Part shown: positions 1 to 9,881 of the stretch, in pieces | Layout of the letters: each line of letters opens with the position of its first letter | How positions within the stretch are numbered: the stretch's first letter is position 1 | Source: DASSUW01 sp036257565 | Lineage (GTDB): Bacteria; Actinomycetota; Thermoleophilia; Solirubrobacterales; Solirubrobacteraceae | Direction: 5' to 3' | Length of the DNA: 64,000 nt | Assembly: GCA_036257565.1 (NCBI GenBank) | Contig: DATAFH010000047.1 | Location: 1-64,000 of the forward strand | Program-made: the position numbers and the translations under genes | Notes under the pieces: model-generated | What the model saw: the letters and a program-made list of their open reading frames with translations, nothing else | What the model was told of the DNA's origin: nothing | The model's database searches: none

Positions 1-2260
1 CGACCAGCGCGAACACCCCGACGTCGAAGAGCACGGCGGTGATCAGCTCGAGGCTGCCGATCGTGACGACGTCGGCGCCGGGCGGCGGCACGTGCTGGAG
101 CGGCGCATCGCCGAAGAGCGCGGGCACGAACGCGACCCCCACGTCCTTGCCGTGAGCGTCGTCGACGAGCGCGATGTGACGCTCGGCGCTCGAGTCTGCG
201 GGGACCGGTCGCGACAGCCCGGCCCAGACGGTCAGCAGCGCGGCGAGGCCGGCCAGCGCGCCGACCAGCGGATCGCGCCACCGCCGCGAGCGCGGCACCG
301 AGAGCGCCGCCTCCCGCCGCAGCACGTCGTGCGGGAAGCGCGCCAGCACGCCGACGAACAGCACCGTGAGGATCGTCTCCACCAGGACGGCGACGAGCGC
401 CACGTCGGGAGCGCCTAGCAGCTCGTAGACGACCGCCAGGCTGAAGCCGACGCCGGACAGCGCCAGCACCAGGCTCAGGTGCTGTCGCGGCCGCGTGACG
501 AGGAGCGCCGCGAGCATGAGGACGGCCAGCGCGGCGACGAGCGGCGCGTCCTCCGAGCGGATGCCGTCCACCCGGTACGCGCCGTCGAACGGGGTGGCGG
601 CGAGGCCCATGGCGGCCAGCACGCCGCCGGGCACCAGCACGGCCACGATGCGCGTGCGCAGGTCGCGCACCTCGACGTCGTGCAGGGCGTTCGACAGCCG
701 GTTGAGCGCGGCCAGGGCGGCGATGTAGGCGCGCTCGGGGCCCGCCACGTCGCCGAGCCGGCGGACGGCGCCGATCGCGCCCCCGAGCGCCGGCCGCCCG
801 ACGAGCAGGAGGCCGCCGAGCGCGTACGTCGCCAGCGCCATGACGTTCTCGCTCCGCAGGTCGACGTAGTAGGCCGCGCTGAGCGACACATCGCGGCCCG
901 CCGTGACCGCGCCCGCGTCGCGGGCGAGGTCGGCGAACGGCGCCACGACGACGCCGCCGACCGCGACGAGTCCGCCGAGGGCCACCACGGGCGCCACGAG
1001 CCGCGCCGGGATGGGGCCGGCCGCTCGCGGGCGCGGCCCCAGGAACACCTCGCTCCAAAAGCGTCCCGCGTACGCGAAGGTCAGCGCGGCGCCGGCGACG
1101 GCAAGGACGGCCAGCCAGGTGCCGCGGTCGGCCGCAGCCTTGAAGAACAGCTCGTCCTTGAAGAAGCCGATCGTGAGCGGCAGGGCGGCCAGCCCGGCGG
1201 CGGCCAGGCCGCTCCCGACCGCCAGGGCGGGCATCTCGCGAGCGAGGCCGCCGACCTCGCGCAGCGACCGGCCCCCGGTCGCCTCCGTCACCGCTCCGCT
1301 GGTCATGAACAGCGCGCTCTTCGCCATCCCGTGCGCGAGGACGTAGAAGCAGGCCCCGACCGCGCCGGCCCCGCCGCCGATTCCCAGCATCGCGACGACG
1401 TAGCCGTACTGCGAGATCGTCGAGTAGGCCAGCACGCGCTTGAGCCCCTGCGCGGAGAGGGCGAGCACGCCGCCGACGGCCATCGAGACGAGGCCGACCG
1501 CCAGCACGCCGTCGAGCAGCCCGTCGACCCGTTCGAGCAGCGGGTGGACCCGGCTGAGCAGGAAGACGCCGGCCGCCACCATGGCCGCCGAGTGCAGGTA
1601 CGCCGACACCGGCGTCGGAGCGGCCATCGCGCGCGGCAGCCAGAAGTGCAGTGGCACCTGCGCGCTCTTGGCCAGCGCGCCTGCCGCGATCAGCACGGCG
1701 GCGATCGTCAGCGCGCTCCCGGGCCGAGCTCGCTCGATCAGCTCGGGGATCGACGTCGTTCCGTACTCGTCGCGCAGGATCAGGATCCCGATCAGCAGGA
1801 GCACGGCCGAGACCGTCGTGACGAGGAGCGCCATGAGCGCCGACAGGCGCGCCTCCCGGTGCTCGTGGTCGAAGCCGATCAGCAGGTACGACGCGATCGC
1901 CGTCAGGTCCCAGAACAGGAAGACGAGGATGAAGTCCTGGGCGGTGGCGAGCCCGACCATCGCCACGAGGAAGAGGACCATCAGCGCGTGGAAGCGGTGC
2001 TCCTCGGTGCGCGGGCGCCCCTCGTGCTCGAGGTGCCGTGGCAGGTAGGCAGACGCGAACGTGAAGACCGCCACCCCGACCCCGGCGGCGAGCAGCCCGT
2101 AGAGCGCCCCGAGGGCGTCCAGCTCGAACGCCAGCCGCAGGTCGAGCGACGGTACCCACGACATGTCGAACCCGCCGCCCCCGGCGAGCCACGCCGCGAG
2201 CAGCCCGCCAAACGCCAGCATCGACGCCAGGACCGCGCTCGCGCCCGCCGTCGGTCTCAC
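1..2260 (-). CDS. mrpA: Mrp-type Na+/H+ antiporter subunit A-like protein (3' end beyond window)
   Basis: Open reading frame from a GTG at 2260 (AGGGA about 5 nt upstream) running off the left edge; 753 codons are visible. The N-terminal part is a proton-translocating NuoL/ND5-like domain with many membrane helices and the typical LKRVLAYSTISQYGY segment (near 1380-1440) followed by VLAHGMAKSALFMTSGAV. The later part has a DUF4040/MbhD-like stretch (LGAPDVALVAVLVETILTVL, about 360-450), and the last visible residues (ELITAVLFDVGVFALV) look like the MrpB-type domain fused to MrpA in many actinobacteria. The likely role is the large subunit of a multisubunit membrane cation/proton antiporter for pH and sodium homeostasis; the remaining mrp genes would lie to the left. 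It could instead belong to an Mbh/Hyf-like complex, but no such partner genes are visible. Confidence 0.85.
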   Translation of the reverse strand, partial: MRPTAGASAVLASMLAFGGLLAAWLAGGGGFDMSWVPSLDLRLAFELDALGALYGLLAAGVGVAVFTFASAYLPRHLEHEGRPRTEEHRFHALMVLFLVAMVGLATAQDFILVFLFWDLTAIASYLLIGFDHEHREARLSALMALLVTTVSAVLLLIGILILRDEYGTTSIPELIERARPGSALTIAAVLIAAGALAKSAQVPLHFWLPRAMAAPTPVSAYLHSAAMVAAGVFLLSRVHPLLERVDGLLDGVLAVGLVSMAVGGVLALSAQGLKRVLAYSTISQYGYVVAMLGIGGGAGAVGACFYVLAHGMAKSALFMTSGAVTEATGGRSLREVGGLAREMPALAVGSGLAAAGLAALPLTIGFFKDELFFKAAADRGTWLAVLAVAGAALTFAYAGRFWSEVFLGPRPRAAGPIPARLVAPVVALGGLVAVGGVVVAPFADLARDAGAVTAGRDVSLSAAYYVDLRSENVMALATYALGGLLLVGRPALGGAIGAVRRLGDVAGPERAYIAALAALNRLSNALHDVEVRDLRTRIVAVLVPGGVLAAMGLAATPFDGAYRVDGIRSEDAPLVAALAVLMLAALLVTRPRQHLSLVLALSGVGFSLAVVYELLGAPDVALVAVLVETILTVLFVGVLARFPHDVLRREAALSVPRSRRWRDPLVGALAGLAALLTVWAGLSRPVPADSSAERHIALVDDAHGKDVGVAFVPALFGDAPLQHVPPPGADVVTIGSLELITAVLFDVGVFALV

Positions 2261-2301
2261 CTAAGTCCCTACTCCGGCCGTCGCCGCAATGAACAGCGCG
2301 T

Positions 2302-4074
2302 CTACGCTCGCTCTTCGAGCAGGCGCTCGGTCATCGCGGCCGGCGGCAGCGCGTCGCCGAACAGCCTGCCCTGCGAGAGCGGGCAGCCCTGGGCGGCGAG
2401 GAAGTGCTGCTGCACGGGCAGCTCGACCCCTTCGGCGACCGTCGTCATCCCGAGCGCGTCCGACAGCGCGATGACGGCCCGCACGATCGCGCCCGCCTCC
2501 GGGTTCTCGGGGATCTCGGCGAGGAACGAGCGGTCGATCTTGAGCGTCTGCACGGGCAGCACGCGCAGCCGCGAGAGCGACGACCAGCCGGCCCCGAAGT
2601 CGTCGATCGCCAGCCGCAGCCCCAGCGCCCGCAGGTCGCGCAGGAGCGGGCCGATCCGCTCCGGCTCGCGCAGGGTGGCGGACTCCGTGAGCTCCATGGT
2701 CAGCAGGGATGGGTCGATGCCGGCGCTGCGCAAGCGCTCGCCGAGCTCGGCCGCGAAGTCGGGCCGGTGCAGCTCCCGCGGCGAGACGTTGAAGGACACG
2801 CGCGGCTCGATCCCCTCCGCCTGCCAGGCGGCGACCTGGGCGGCCAGCGCGTCGATCACCCAGGCGCCGATCGGGTCCAGCAGCCCCATCTCCTCGGCGG
2901 CGGGGATGAACTCGTCCGGCATCACGAGGCCGCGCTTGGGGTCGTGCCAGCGCAGGAGCGCCTCCATCGAGTGCAGCCGCCCACTGGCCGTCCACACGAT
3001 CGGCTGATAGTGCAGCGCCAGCTCCTCGCGGTCGATCGCGCGCCGCAACCGCGTGGAGAGCGCGAGCCGCTCGAGCGGCTCGCGGGTGACGCCCGTGTAG
3101 AGCGTCCACGCGGCGCGGCCGCGGCCCTTGCTCTGGTACATCGCCACGTCGGCGTGCTGGAGCAGCTCCTCCGCGCCGTCGGCGTCGTCCGGGAACAGCG
3201 AGATCCCGATGCTCGCCTCGACGTGGAACTCGGTGCCGGCCACGGTGAAGGGCTTGGCCAGCCGCGTCGCCAGCTCGTCGGCAAGCTTGCGCGCCACGGT
3301 CGCCGCCTCCTCGCGGGGGAGGTCGCCCGCCAGCAGCAGGTACTCGTCGCCGCCGTGGCGGGCGAGCATCGCGTCGCCGCCGCCCACCCCGCGCAGGCGG
3401 GCGCCCACGCGGCGCAGGAGACGGTCGCCCGCCGTGTGCCCGAGCGAGTCGTTGACGAGCTTGAAGTTGTCGAGGTCGACGAGCAGCAGCGCGACCGCGC
3501 GGCCGCGGCGCCGGCCGCGCGTGACGGCGGCGCGCAGGCGGGACTCGAGCTGGGCGCGGTTCGGCAGGCCGGTCAGCGCGTCGAAGAAGGCGAGCTTGCG
3601 CAGCTGCGCCTCGGCACGCACGCGCTCGGTGATGTCCTGGCCTGAGAGCACGGCCACGCGGCGGTCGCGGGCGTCGCGCAGGCACGTGACCTGCCACGCG
3701 ATGCGGCGCTTCAGGCCCGAGCGCGTGACCACGTGGCCCTCGAGGTGCGCGACGGCGTCCTCCTCGGCCAGCAGGCGCGCAATCGCCCGGCGGGCGTCGG
3801 CGCGCTCCTCGGGCGGCACCACCTCGGCGAGCCACTCCGCGCCCACGAGCTCGCCGGCCGGGTCCTCGAGCACCTGCCGCCCCTCGCGGTTGAGCAGCGA
3901 CACGATGCCATCGGCGGTGAGGACCACCAGCAGCCCGCTGGCCACGTCGAGGTACGACTGCGCGTGTTCGGAGTCGATCCACAGCGCGCTCTCCACCCTG
4001 TCGGCGTCGGTGGCCGTGGACACGAGGGAGCGCTTGGGGGGCACCGGCCGCCCCAGGGTACCTGGCCCGACCAC
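2302..4074 (-). CDS. PAS-GGDEF-EAL cyclic di-GMP signalling protein
   Basis: 590 aa. A PAS domain (about residues 35-150, ending at the DITERVRAEAQLRKL linker) is followed by a GGDEF domain with A-site HGGDEYLL (about 240; GGDEY is an accepted variant) and an EAL domain (about 330-585). The phosphodiesterase residues appear complete: the E of MEALLRW, the N of FNVSP, MELTES, IDDFGAG, LKIDRSF, VAEGVE and the Q of QGRLFG. Both synthesis and breakdown of c-di-GMP are therefore possible, and hydrolysis is well supported. No transmembrane segment or signal peptide is visible, so it is probably cytosolic and senses a ligand through PAS. The start is uncertain: GTG at 4074 or GTG at 4023 (VSTATDADRV), neither with a strong ribosome-binding site. 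Confidence 0.9.
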   Translation of the reverse strand: MVGPGTLGRPVPPKRSLVSTATDADRVESALWIDSEHAQSYLDVASGLLVVLTADGIVSLLNREGRQVLEDPAGELVGAEWLAEVVPPEERADARRAIARLLAEEDAVAHLEGHVVTRSGLKRRIAWQVTCLRDARDRRVAVLSGQDITERVRAEAQLRKLAFFDALTGLPNRAQLESRLRAAVTRGRRRGRAVALLLVDLDNFKLVNDSLGHTAGDRLLRRVGARLRGVGGGDAMLARHGGDEYLLLAGDLPREEAATVARKLADELATRLAKPFTVAGTEFHVEASIGISLFPDDADGAEELLQHADVAMYQSKGRGRAAWTLYTGVTREPLERLALSTRLRRAIDREELALHYQPIVWTASGRLHSMEALLRWHDPKRGLVMPDEFIPAAEEMGLLDPIGAWVIDALAAQVAAWQAEGIEPRVSFNVSPRELHRPDFAAELGERLRSAGIDPSLLTMELTESATLREPERIGPLLRDLRALGLRLAIDDFGAGWSSLSRLRVLPVQTLKIDRSFLAEIPENPEAGAIVRAVIALSDALGMTTVAEGVELPVQQHFLAAQGCPLSQGRLFGDALPPAAMTERLLEERA

Positions 4075-4080
4075 CCCAGG

Positions 4081-4300
4081 TCAGCCCACGAGGTCTACAA
4101 GCACTTCGCGGAGCCCGCCGGCCACGTAGGCCTCGTTGAGGCGGCGCTCAAAGGTCTGCGAAGTGCTGGATGCCGGCGTCGATCGCGTCGTCGGCGAGCG
4201 CGTGGGTGGCTGGTGACGAGCTTCGTCTTGTCGTCCGGCGCGATCGGCCGGATCCGGACGGCGGTGCCGTCCGGCAATGCGTAGCGCACGGTTTCATTTA

Positions 4301-4301
<1 letters not shown>
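4081..4301 (-). pseudogene. Decayed GNAT acetyltransferase remnant
   Basis: Between citrate synthase and the c-di-GMP gene, the minus strand reads VRYALPDGTAVRIRPIAPDD (from about 4289). This is the usual N-terminal start of GNAT acetyltransferases of the type DGTPVRIRPIRPDD. Similarity stops after about 30 residues. Protein-like sequence then continues in other frames (LADDAIDAGIQHF, then ERRLNEAYVAGGLREVLVDL with a stop at 4083-4081), but no GNAT core remains. I read this as an internally deleted, frameshifted relic. An alternative is spacer DNA with fortuitous similarity; the N-terminal match is the only strong part. Confidence 0.5.
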
Positions 4302-5632
<1,331 letters not shown>

Positions 5633-5665
5633 GCCTCTCATTGTGCGGCATGTGCGCGCGAGGCG

Positions 5666-5902
5666 CTAACCGGTGACGACCGCGGCGGCCATCGTGAACA
5701 CCACGAGCACGGTCGCGAGCGCCATCACGCCGCGCGCGGCGCCAGGGCTGGGCGGGAACGTCTCGTGGCGCGAGATGCCGAGCGCGGACACGATCACGGC
5801 GAACACGACGAGCAGGCCGCCGGCGATGTAGAAGAGCGTCTTCGAGCTCTCCTCCTCGCCGGCCTCGGCGGCGGCCATGACGGTCGCGAGCGCGTGCAGC
5901 AC
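5666..5902 (-). CDS. Small two-helix membrane protein
   Basis: 78 aa. Two hydrophobic segments (TLFYIAGGLLVVFAVIVSAL and VMALATVLVVFTMAAAVV) are separated by a short polar loop; a short alanine-rich N-terminus precedes the first. I do not recognise a family and no catalytic motif is present. It lies between dcd and gltA on the same strand, 24 nt upstream of the gltA start region and 11 nt downstream of dcd, so it may be co-transcribed. Function unknown. Confidence 0.7.
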   Translation of the reverse strand: MLHALATVMAAAEAGEEESSKTLFYIAGGLLVVFAVIVSALGISRHETFPPSPGAARGVMALATVLVVFTMAAAVVTG

Positions 5903-5913
5903 GGTGGCGGAAC

Positions 5914-6477
5914 CTACCGCATGTAGCGGGATTCGGTGGCGGCCACCTGGCCCTGATAGTGCGACCCCAGCGCCTCCGAGCCGTACGGGTGCTCGGCCGG
6001 GGCGTCGAGCGCCATGAACGAGAGCTGCGCGATCGGCAGCCCGGCGTAGAGCTTGATCGGCACCCGCGTGAGGTTCGTGATCTCGAGCGTCAGCGTGCCC
6101 GCGAAGCCGGGATCCACGAACCCCGCCGTGGCGTGCACGATCAGCCCTAGCCGGCCTAGGCTCGATTTGCCCTCGATTCTCGCGACGATGTCGTCGGGGA
6201 TGCGCACGGTCTCGAGCGTGCGGCCGAGGGCGAACTCGCCGGGGTGGATCGCGAACGGCTCGCCCTCCGGGATCACGACCTCCTCCGTGAGGTTGCGCGG
6301 CGGCTCACGCAGGTCGATCGCCGTCACCCGGTGGTTGTGGAAGACGCGGAACGAGTCGCCGAGCCGCAGGTCGATGGACGCGGGCTGCACGAGCCCCGGC
6401 TCCCAGGGCTCGACGCCGATCCGGCCCTCCTCGACGAGGCGGCGGATCGTCCCGTCGGAGAGGACGGACGTGATCAC
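5914..6477 (-). CDS. dcd: dCTP deaminase
   Basis: 187 aa from GTG 6477 (VITSVLSDGTIRRLVEEG); LSDGTI is the family's normal start. It deaminates dCTP to dUTP (or directly to dUMP in the bifunctional actinobacterial type), feeding dTTP synthesis. Conserved pieces are present: QPASIDLRLG, the substrate loop RIEGKSSLGRLGL, and the catalytic region HATAGFVDPGF with the glutamate of TLTLEITN. The C-terminal SHYQGQ stretch matches the lid region. Whether it is mono- or bifunctional cannot be read from the sequence. The nucleotide-metabolism partner in the window is the ThyX-like gene at 41-42.5 kb, but the two are not linked. Confidence 0.95.
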   Translation of the reverse strand: MITSVLSDGTIRRLVEEGRIGVEPWEPGLVQPASIDLRLGDSFRVFHNHRVTAIDLREPPRNLTEEVVIPEGEPFAIHPGEFALGRTLETVRIPDDIVARIEGKSSLGRLGLIVHATAGFVDPGFAGTLTLEITNLTRVPIKLYAGLPIAQLSFMALDAPAEHPYGSEALGSHYQGQVAATESRYMR

Positions 6478-6494
6478 GGCCCGAAGTCTGGCAG

Positions 6495-6749
6495 TCAGCG
6501 CAGCGGCTGGCGCGAGCGCGCGGCGGCGGTGCGGACGCGGGCGGGCGAAGGCGGTGCGGCCTCGCGGTGCGGGCCGCGGCGTGGCGCGTGCGGGAGCTTC
6601 GGGGCGGGATGCGGCCGCCGCCGGCCGCCGCCGCCGTCCGAGTCGTCGTCGTGGTCGACCTCCTGGCGCACCGCCCACCAGATGATCAGGCAGGCCGCCA
6701 GGACGGGCAGCTTGAGCGCGACGAAGAGGTAGAGCATCGTCCAGCCCAC
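6495..6749 (-). CDS. Small single-pass membrane protein with disordered basic tail
   Basis: 84 aa. An N-terminal transmembrane helix (LYLFVALKLPVLAACLIIWW) is followed by an acidic patch (VDHDDDSDGGGG) and a proline/arginine-rich low-complexity tail with a likely cytoplasmic location. No family recognised. It is 17 nt upstream of the dcd start on the same strand and could be the first gene of that operon. The hydrophobic-then-charged layout argues for a real gene, although the tail may simply reflect GC-rich composition. Confidence 0.6.
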   Translation of the reverse strand: MGWTMLYLFVALKLPVLAACLIIWWAVRQEVDHDDDSDGGGGRRRPHPAPKLPHAPRRGPHREAAPPSPARVRTAAARSRQPLR

Positions 6750-6810
6750 GTGGGGAGGCTACCCCTTCCGGGCGCCTCGCAGAAGTCGGAAGTGTCGTGC
6801 TAGCCCTAGT

Positions 6811-6845
6811 GACCGGTACGAGAGCGGTCCGTACGCTCGCCGGTC
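6811..6845. promoter_or_regulatory. Inverted repeat just upstream of the STAND-ATPase regulator
   Basis: GACCGG at 6811-6816 is matched by CCGGTC at 6840-6845, ending one base before the ATG at 6847. Inside it GTACG is repeated directly at 6816-6820 and 6831-6835 (15-bp spacing), the kind of arrangement bound by OmpR/PhoB-type winged helices. Because the downstream protein carries such a domain at its C-terminus, this is a candidate autoregulatory operator. No binding data can be inferred from sequence alone. Confidence 0.35.
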
Positions 6846-6846
6846 G

Positions 6847-8670
6847 ATGGCCGCGACCCTCGGAGCCCTGCTGCAGGAGCGGTCGAGCTCCATCGTCGGC
6901 CGCGAGCGCGAGCGGGCCCGGCTCGCCGAGCTGCTCCAGGAGGGCGGGCCCGTCGTGGCTCACGTCCACGGCCTCGGCGGCGTCGGTAAGACCACGCTGC
7001 TGCACGCCTTCGAGGCCTGCGCGCGGACGCTGGGCGCCGAGCCCGTGTACGTCGACGCCCACGGGGTGTACGCCACGCAGGGATCGTTCCTGGCGAGCTT
7101 CGGCGCCTCCGACGTCGAGGAGGCCGCGGACGCGCTGGGCGCCCGCGGCGATCGCGTGGTCCTGCTCGTCGACACCTACGAGATCCTGCAGGCGATCGAC
7201 CCGTGGATCGCGCGCACGTTCGTCCCCGCGCTGCCTGCGCACGTGCGTGTCGTGTTCGCGGGGCGCGAGGCACCCGGGCGCCACTGGTCCGCCTACGGGC
7301 CGCTGCTGACGCCACTGCCGCTCGGCAACCTGCCCCACGAGGACGCCGTCGCGCTCCTGCGCGACAACGGAGTGGACGACGGCACGGCGAATCGCATCAA
7401 CCACCTGTGCCACGGCCACGCGCTGAGCCTCCAGCTCGCCGCCTGGGCGCTGAAGGACCGCCCCGGCGCCGCCCTCGAGGCGATCGCCGCCGGCGCGGTC
7501 GGCGAGGAGCTCGCGCGTCTGTATCTCGACGGGCTCGACGTCCCCACGCGCCGGGCCGTCGACGCCGCTGCGCTCACCCGCCGTACCACGCTGTCGCTGC
7601 TCGAGGCGATGCTCCCGGACGAGGACGCCAAAGCCGCCTACGAGCGCCTGCGTGCGCTGCCGTTCGTGGAGCTCGACGCGGACGGGCTCGTGGTCCACGA
7701 CACGATCCGCGAGGCGACGGCGGCGCTGCTGCGCGCCGCGGACCCGCCCGAGTACTGGCGCCTGCGCGCCGCGGCCTGGGAGCGGCTGCGGGCGGAGCTG
7801 CGGGGCGCCCCGAAGCGCGACCTGTGGCGCTACACCGCCGACATGATGTACCTGATCGAGGACAGGGCCGTGCGCGCGGTGTTCTTCCCGCCGGCGGCCG
7901 GCGAGCACCGCGTGGACGCGGGCCGCGCCGCCGATCTCGACGCCATACAGGCGCTCGCACCCGACTTCGACCTCCTGCGCGAGTGGTGGGATGCGGCGCC
8001 CGAGGCGTTCGTCGTCACGCGCGACGAGGCGGGCGCCGCCAGCGGCTTCGCCATACTCGCCGAGCCCTCCGCGGTGAGCGCGCGGCTGCTCGACCGCGAC
8101 CCTCTCGCCCGCGGGTGGCGCGAGCACCTGCGCCGCAACCCCGTCCCGCGCGAGCAGCAGACCCGCTTCATGCGCCGGATCGTGGGCGACTACGGGCCCT
8201 CGGCGGCGGCGCTGTTCCTCGACGTCACGCGCCGCTTCGTCGAGCTCCGGCCCGCGCTGCGCCGCGTGTACGCGCCCGCGACCGACCTCGTCGACGCCGA
8301 CCCGTCCTGCTCGCTGGTCATGGGCTACCTGCCGCTCGACGGCGAGCCCGACTCCGTGTGCGTGGACTTCGGGCCCGCCTCGGTCGACGGCTGGCTCGCC
8401 GAGCTCGGCGCCCGGCAGCTCCGGGTGGAGGCCGACGACCTGCCGATCGAGGGTCTCACGCGGCTCGAGGCCGGCGTGCTCGCCTACCTGCGCAGCCGCG
8501 AGGGCCGGCCCGTCGAGCGCGCCGACCTGCTGCGTGACGTGTGGGGCTACGACTGGGACGGCGGCTCGAACGTGGTCGACGTCGTGGTGTCCGCCCTGCG
8601 CCGCAAGCTGGGCGACAGGGCGGACACGCTCGAGACCGTCCGCGGCGTCGGCTATCGCCTCACGGCTTAG
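6847..8670 (+). CDS. STAND-type ATPase with C-terminal OmpR/PhoB winged-helix domain
   Basis: 607 aa. N-terminal NTPase: VGRERERARLAELL, Walker A GLGGVGKTTLL (about residue 45) and Walker B VVLLVDTYEIL (about 105), then an arginine sensor region (VVFAGREAP) and helical segments. A central region of about 170 residues (from DLDAIQALAPDFDLLREWWD) carries an acyltransferase-like pattern that I cannot assign firmly. The C-terminus (about 530-607) is a classical winged-helix DNA-binding domain ending SNVVDVVVSALRRKLGDRAD and RGVGYRL. This order (ATPase first, DNA-binding last) is opposite to SARP/AfsR regulators. Likely role: ATP-switched transcriptional regulator of unknown signal. It converges on, and overlaps by 11 bp, the methyltransferase gene. 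Confidence 0.8.
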   Translation: MAATLGALLQERSSSIVGRERERARLAELLQEGGPVVAHVHGLGGVGKTTLLHAFEACARTLGAEPVYVDAHGVYATQGSFLASFGASDVEEAADALGARGDRVVLLVDTYEILQAIDPWIARTFVPALPAHVRVVFAGREAPGRHWSAYGPLLTPLPLGNLPHEDAVALLRDNGVDDGTANRINHLCHGHALSLQLAAWALKDRPGAALEAIAAGAVGEELARLYLDGLDVPTRRAVDAAALTRRTTLSLLEAMLPDEDAKAAYERLRALPFVELDADGLVVHDTIREATAALLRAADPPEYWRLRAAAWERLRAELRGAPKRDLWRYTADMMYLIEDRAVRAVFFPPAAGEHRVDAGRAADLDAIQALAPDFDLLREWWDAAPEAFVVTRDEAGAASGFAILAEPSAVSARLLDRDPLARGWREHLRRNPVPREQQTRFMRRIVGDYGPSAAALFLDVTRRFVELRPALRRVYAPATDLVDADPSCSLVMGYLPLDGEPDSVCVDFGPASVDGWLAELGARQLRVEADDLPIEGLTRLEAGVLAYLRSREGRPVERADLLRDVWGYDWDGGSNVVDVVVSALRRKLGDRADTLETVRGVGYRLTA

Positions 8671-9730
8671 CCTCGAGCACCATGTTGAACGGCGTCGCCG
8701 CGACCCGCCGCACGCCGCGGAAGCCGCCGCCGAGGATGGCCTCCGAGAGGCGCGCCTGCCCCGCGGCCGTGCCGAGCCCGGCGCGGCCCGGCTGCGAGAG
8801 CGACCCCGGTGTGCACACGAGCACCGAGTAGCCGTACTGGAGGCGCCCGATCGGGTGGAGGTTCTCGGCCACGGAGTCGCCGGCGTTCGGCTCGACGATC
8901 AGCCACGTCCCGTCGTCGGCCAGCGCCGCGTGGATGTGGCGGGCGGCGGCTTGCGGGTCGCCCATGTCGTGCAACGCGTCGAAGCACGCGATCACGTCGT
9001 AGCCCGCGCCCGGGAAGTCGGTCGCCGTGGCGGCCCGGAACTCGACGCGGTCCGCGACGCCCGCCTCCTCGGCGTTCCGGCGCGCCTGCTCGAGCGACGC
9101 CTCGTGGTAGTCGAAGCCCACGAAACGCGACGCGGGGTAGGCCTGTGCCAGAAGGACCGTGGAGATGCCGAGGCCGCAGCCGACATCGGCGACGAGCGCG
9201 CCCTGGCGGAGCTTCGCGTCGACGCCGTCGAGCGCGGGGATCCACTCGTCGACGAGAAATGTGCGGTAGGAGACGCCGAACATGCGCCCGACTCCCTCGA
9301 AGACGTCGTGATGGTGCTCGTGCCAGCCGAGCCCGTCGCCCGTGCGGAAGCGGGCCGTGACGTCGTCCTGAGCGTGGATGGCCGCGCTGGTCGACTGGAA
9401 CAGGCCGCCCTGGTAGAAGGGGCTCTCCTCGTCGGCAAGCACAGCGGCGTGCTCGGGCGGGAGGCTGTAGGTGTCCGTCTCGGGGTCGTGGGTCACGTAG
9501 CCGCCGGCCGCCTGGCCGGCCAGCCACTCGCGCACATAGCGCTCGTGGGTGCCGGTCCGCTCGGCGAGCTCGATCGGCGAGACAGGGGCGCCGTCGGCCA
9601 TGGCGCGGTACAGGCCGAGGCGGTCGCCGATCACGGTCATCGGCACGTTCAGCGCCGCGCCGACCTCGTCGACGATGCGCTCGAGGAAGGCCATCACGCG
9701 AGCTTCGTCGATGGTCGCTTCGATTGACAT
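8660..9730 (-). CDS. SAM-dependent methyltransferase with N-terminal winged helix
   Basis: 356 aa. The N-terminus (residues about 10-95: IVDEVGAALNVPMTVIGDRL, ELAERTGTHERYVREWLAG) is the dimerisation/winged-helix region typical of Rv2258c-like and O-methyltransferase-like enzymes. The class I methyltransferase core has the SAM motif VADVGCGLGISTVLLAQ (about 180) followed by FVGFDYHEASLEQARR and the acidic VIACFDALHDM. The substrate is unknown. The 3' end overlaps the regulator gene on the other strand by 11 bp, so the two transcripts would be convergent and antisense at their ends. Confidence 0.88.
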   Translation of the reverse strand: MSIEATIDEARVMAFLERIVDEVGAALNVPMTVIGDRLGLYRAMADGAPVSPIELAERTGTHERYVREWLAGQAAGGYVTHDPETDTYSLPPEHAAVLADEESPFYQGGLFQSTSAAIHAQDDVTARFRTGDGLGWHEHHHDVFEGVGRMFGVSYRTFLVDEWIPALDGVDAKLRQGALVADVGCGLGISTVLLAQAYPASRFVGFDYHEASLEQARRNAEEAGVADRVEFRAATATDFPGAGYDVIACFDALHDMGDPQAAARHIHAALADDGTWLIVEPNAGDSVAENLHPIGRLQYGYSVLVCTPGSLSQPGRAGLGTAAGQARLSEAILGGGFRGVRRVAATPFNMVLEAKP

Positions 9731-9823
9731 GGGTCACTCCTGGTCGGGGGGACGCCGAACGCTAGGGGCGTCCCGCGTCCCCTCCATGAGGAGTTCGTGA
9801 GCCGATCGTGAGACGGATTGCGA

Positions 9824-9881
9824 TGGGGCCCCGCCCAACGGGTCATTCCGTGTTGAGCGATGTCCCGTTGAGCACCCCCTA
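9824..9881 (-). repeat. Hairpin repeat element, copy A (contains the kinase stop codon)
   Basis: Read on the minus strand, this 58-nt element starts with the TAG stop of the PfkB kinase. It then forms a stem of about 10 bp (GCTCAACGGG with CCCGTTGGGC, one G-U pair) plus a CAT/ATG inner stem around a 13-nt loop, and ends in GGGCGGGGCCCCA. A near-identical copy lies at 40905-40961. It is placed like a transcription terminator but has no T tract. Confidence 0.8.

Noticed and set aside
479..3007. Long plus-strand open frame opposite the antiporter and c-di-GMP genes
   Set aside because: Composition artefact of high GC: arginine/histidine-rich, low-complexity translation with no domain, while the minus strand encodes clear families.
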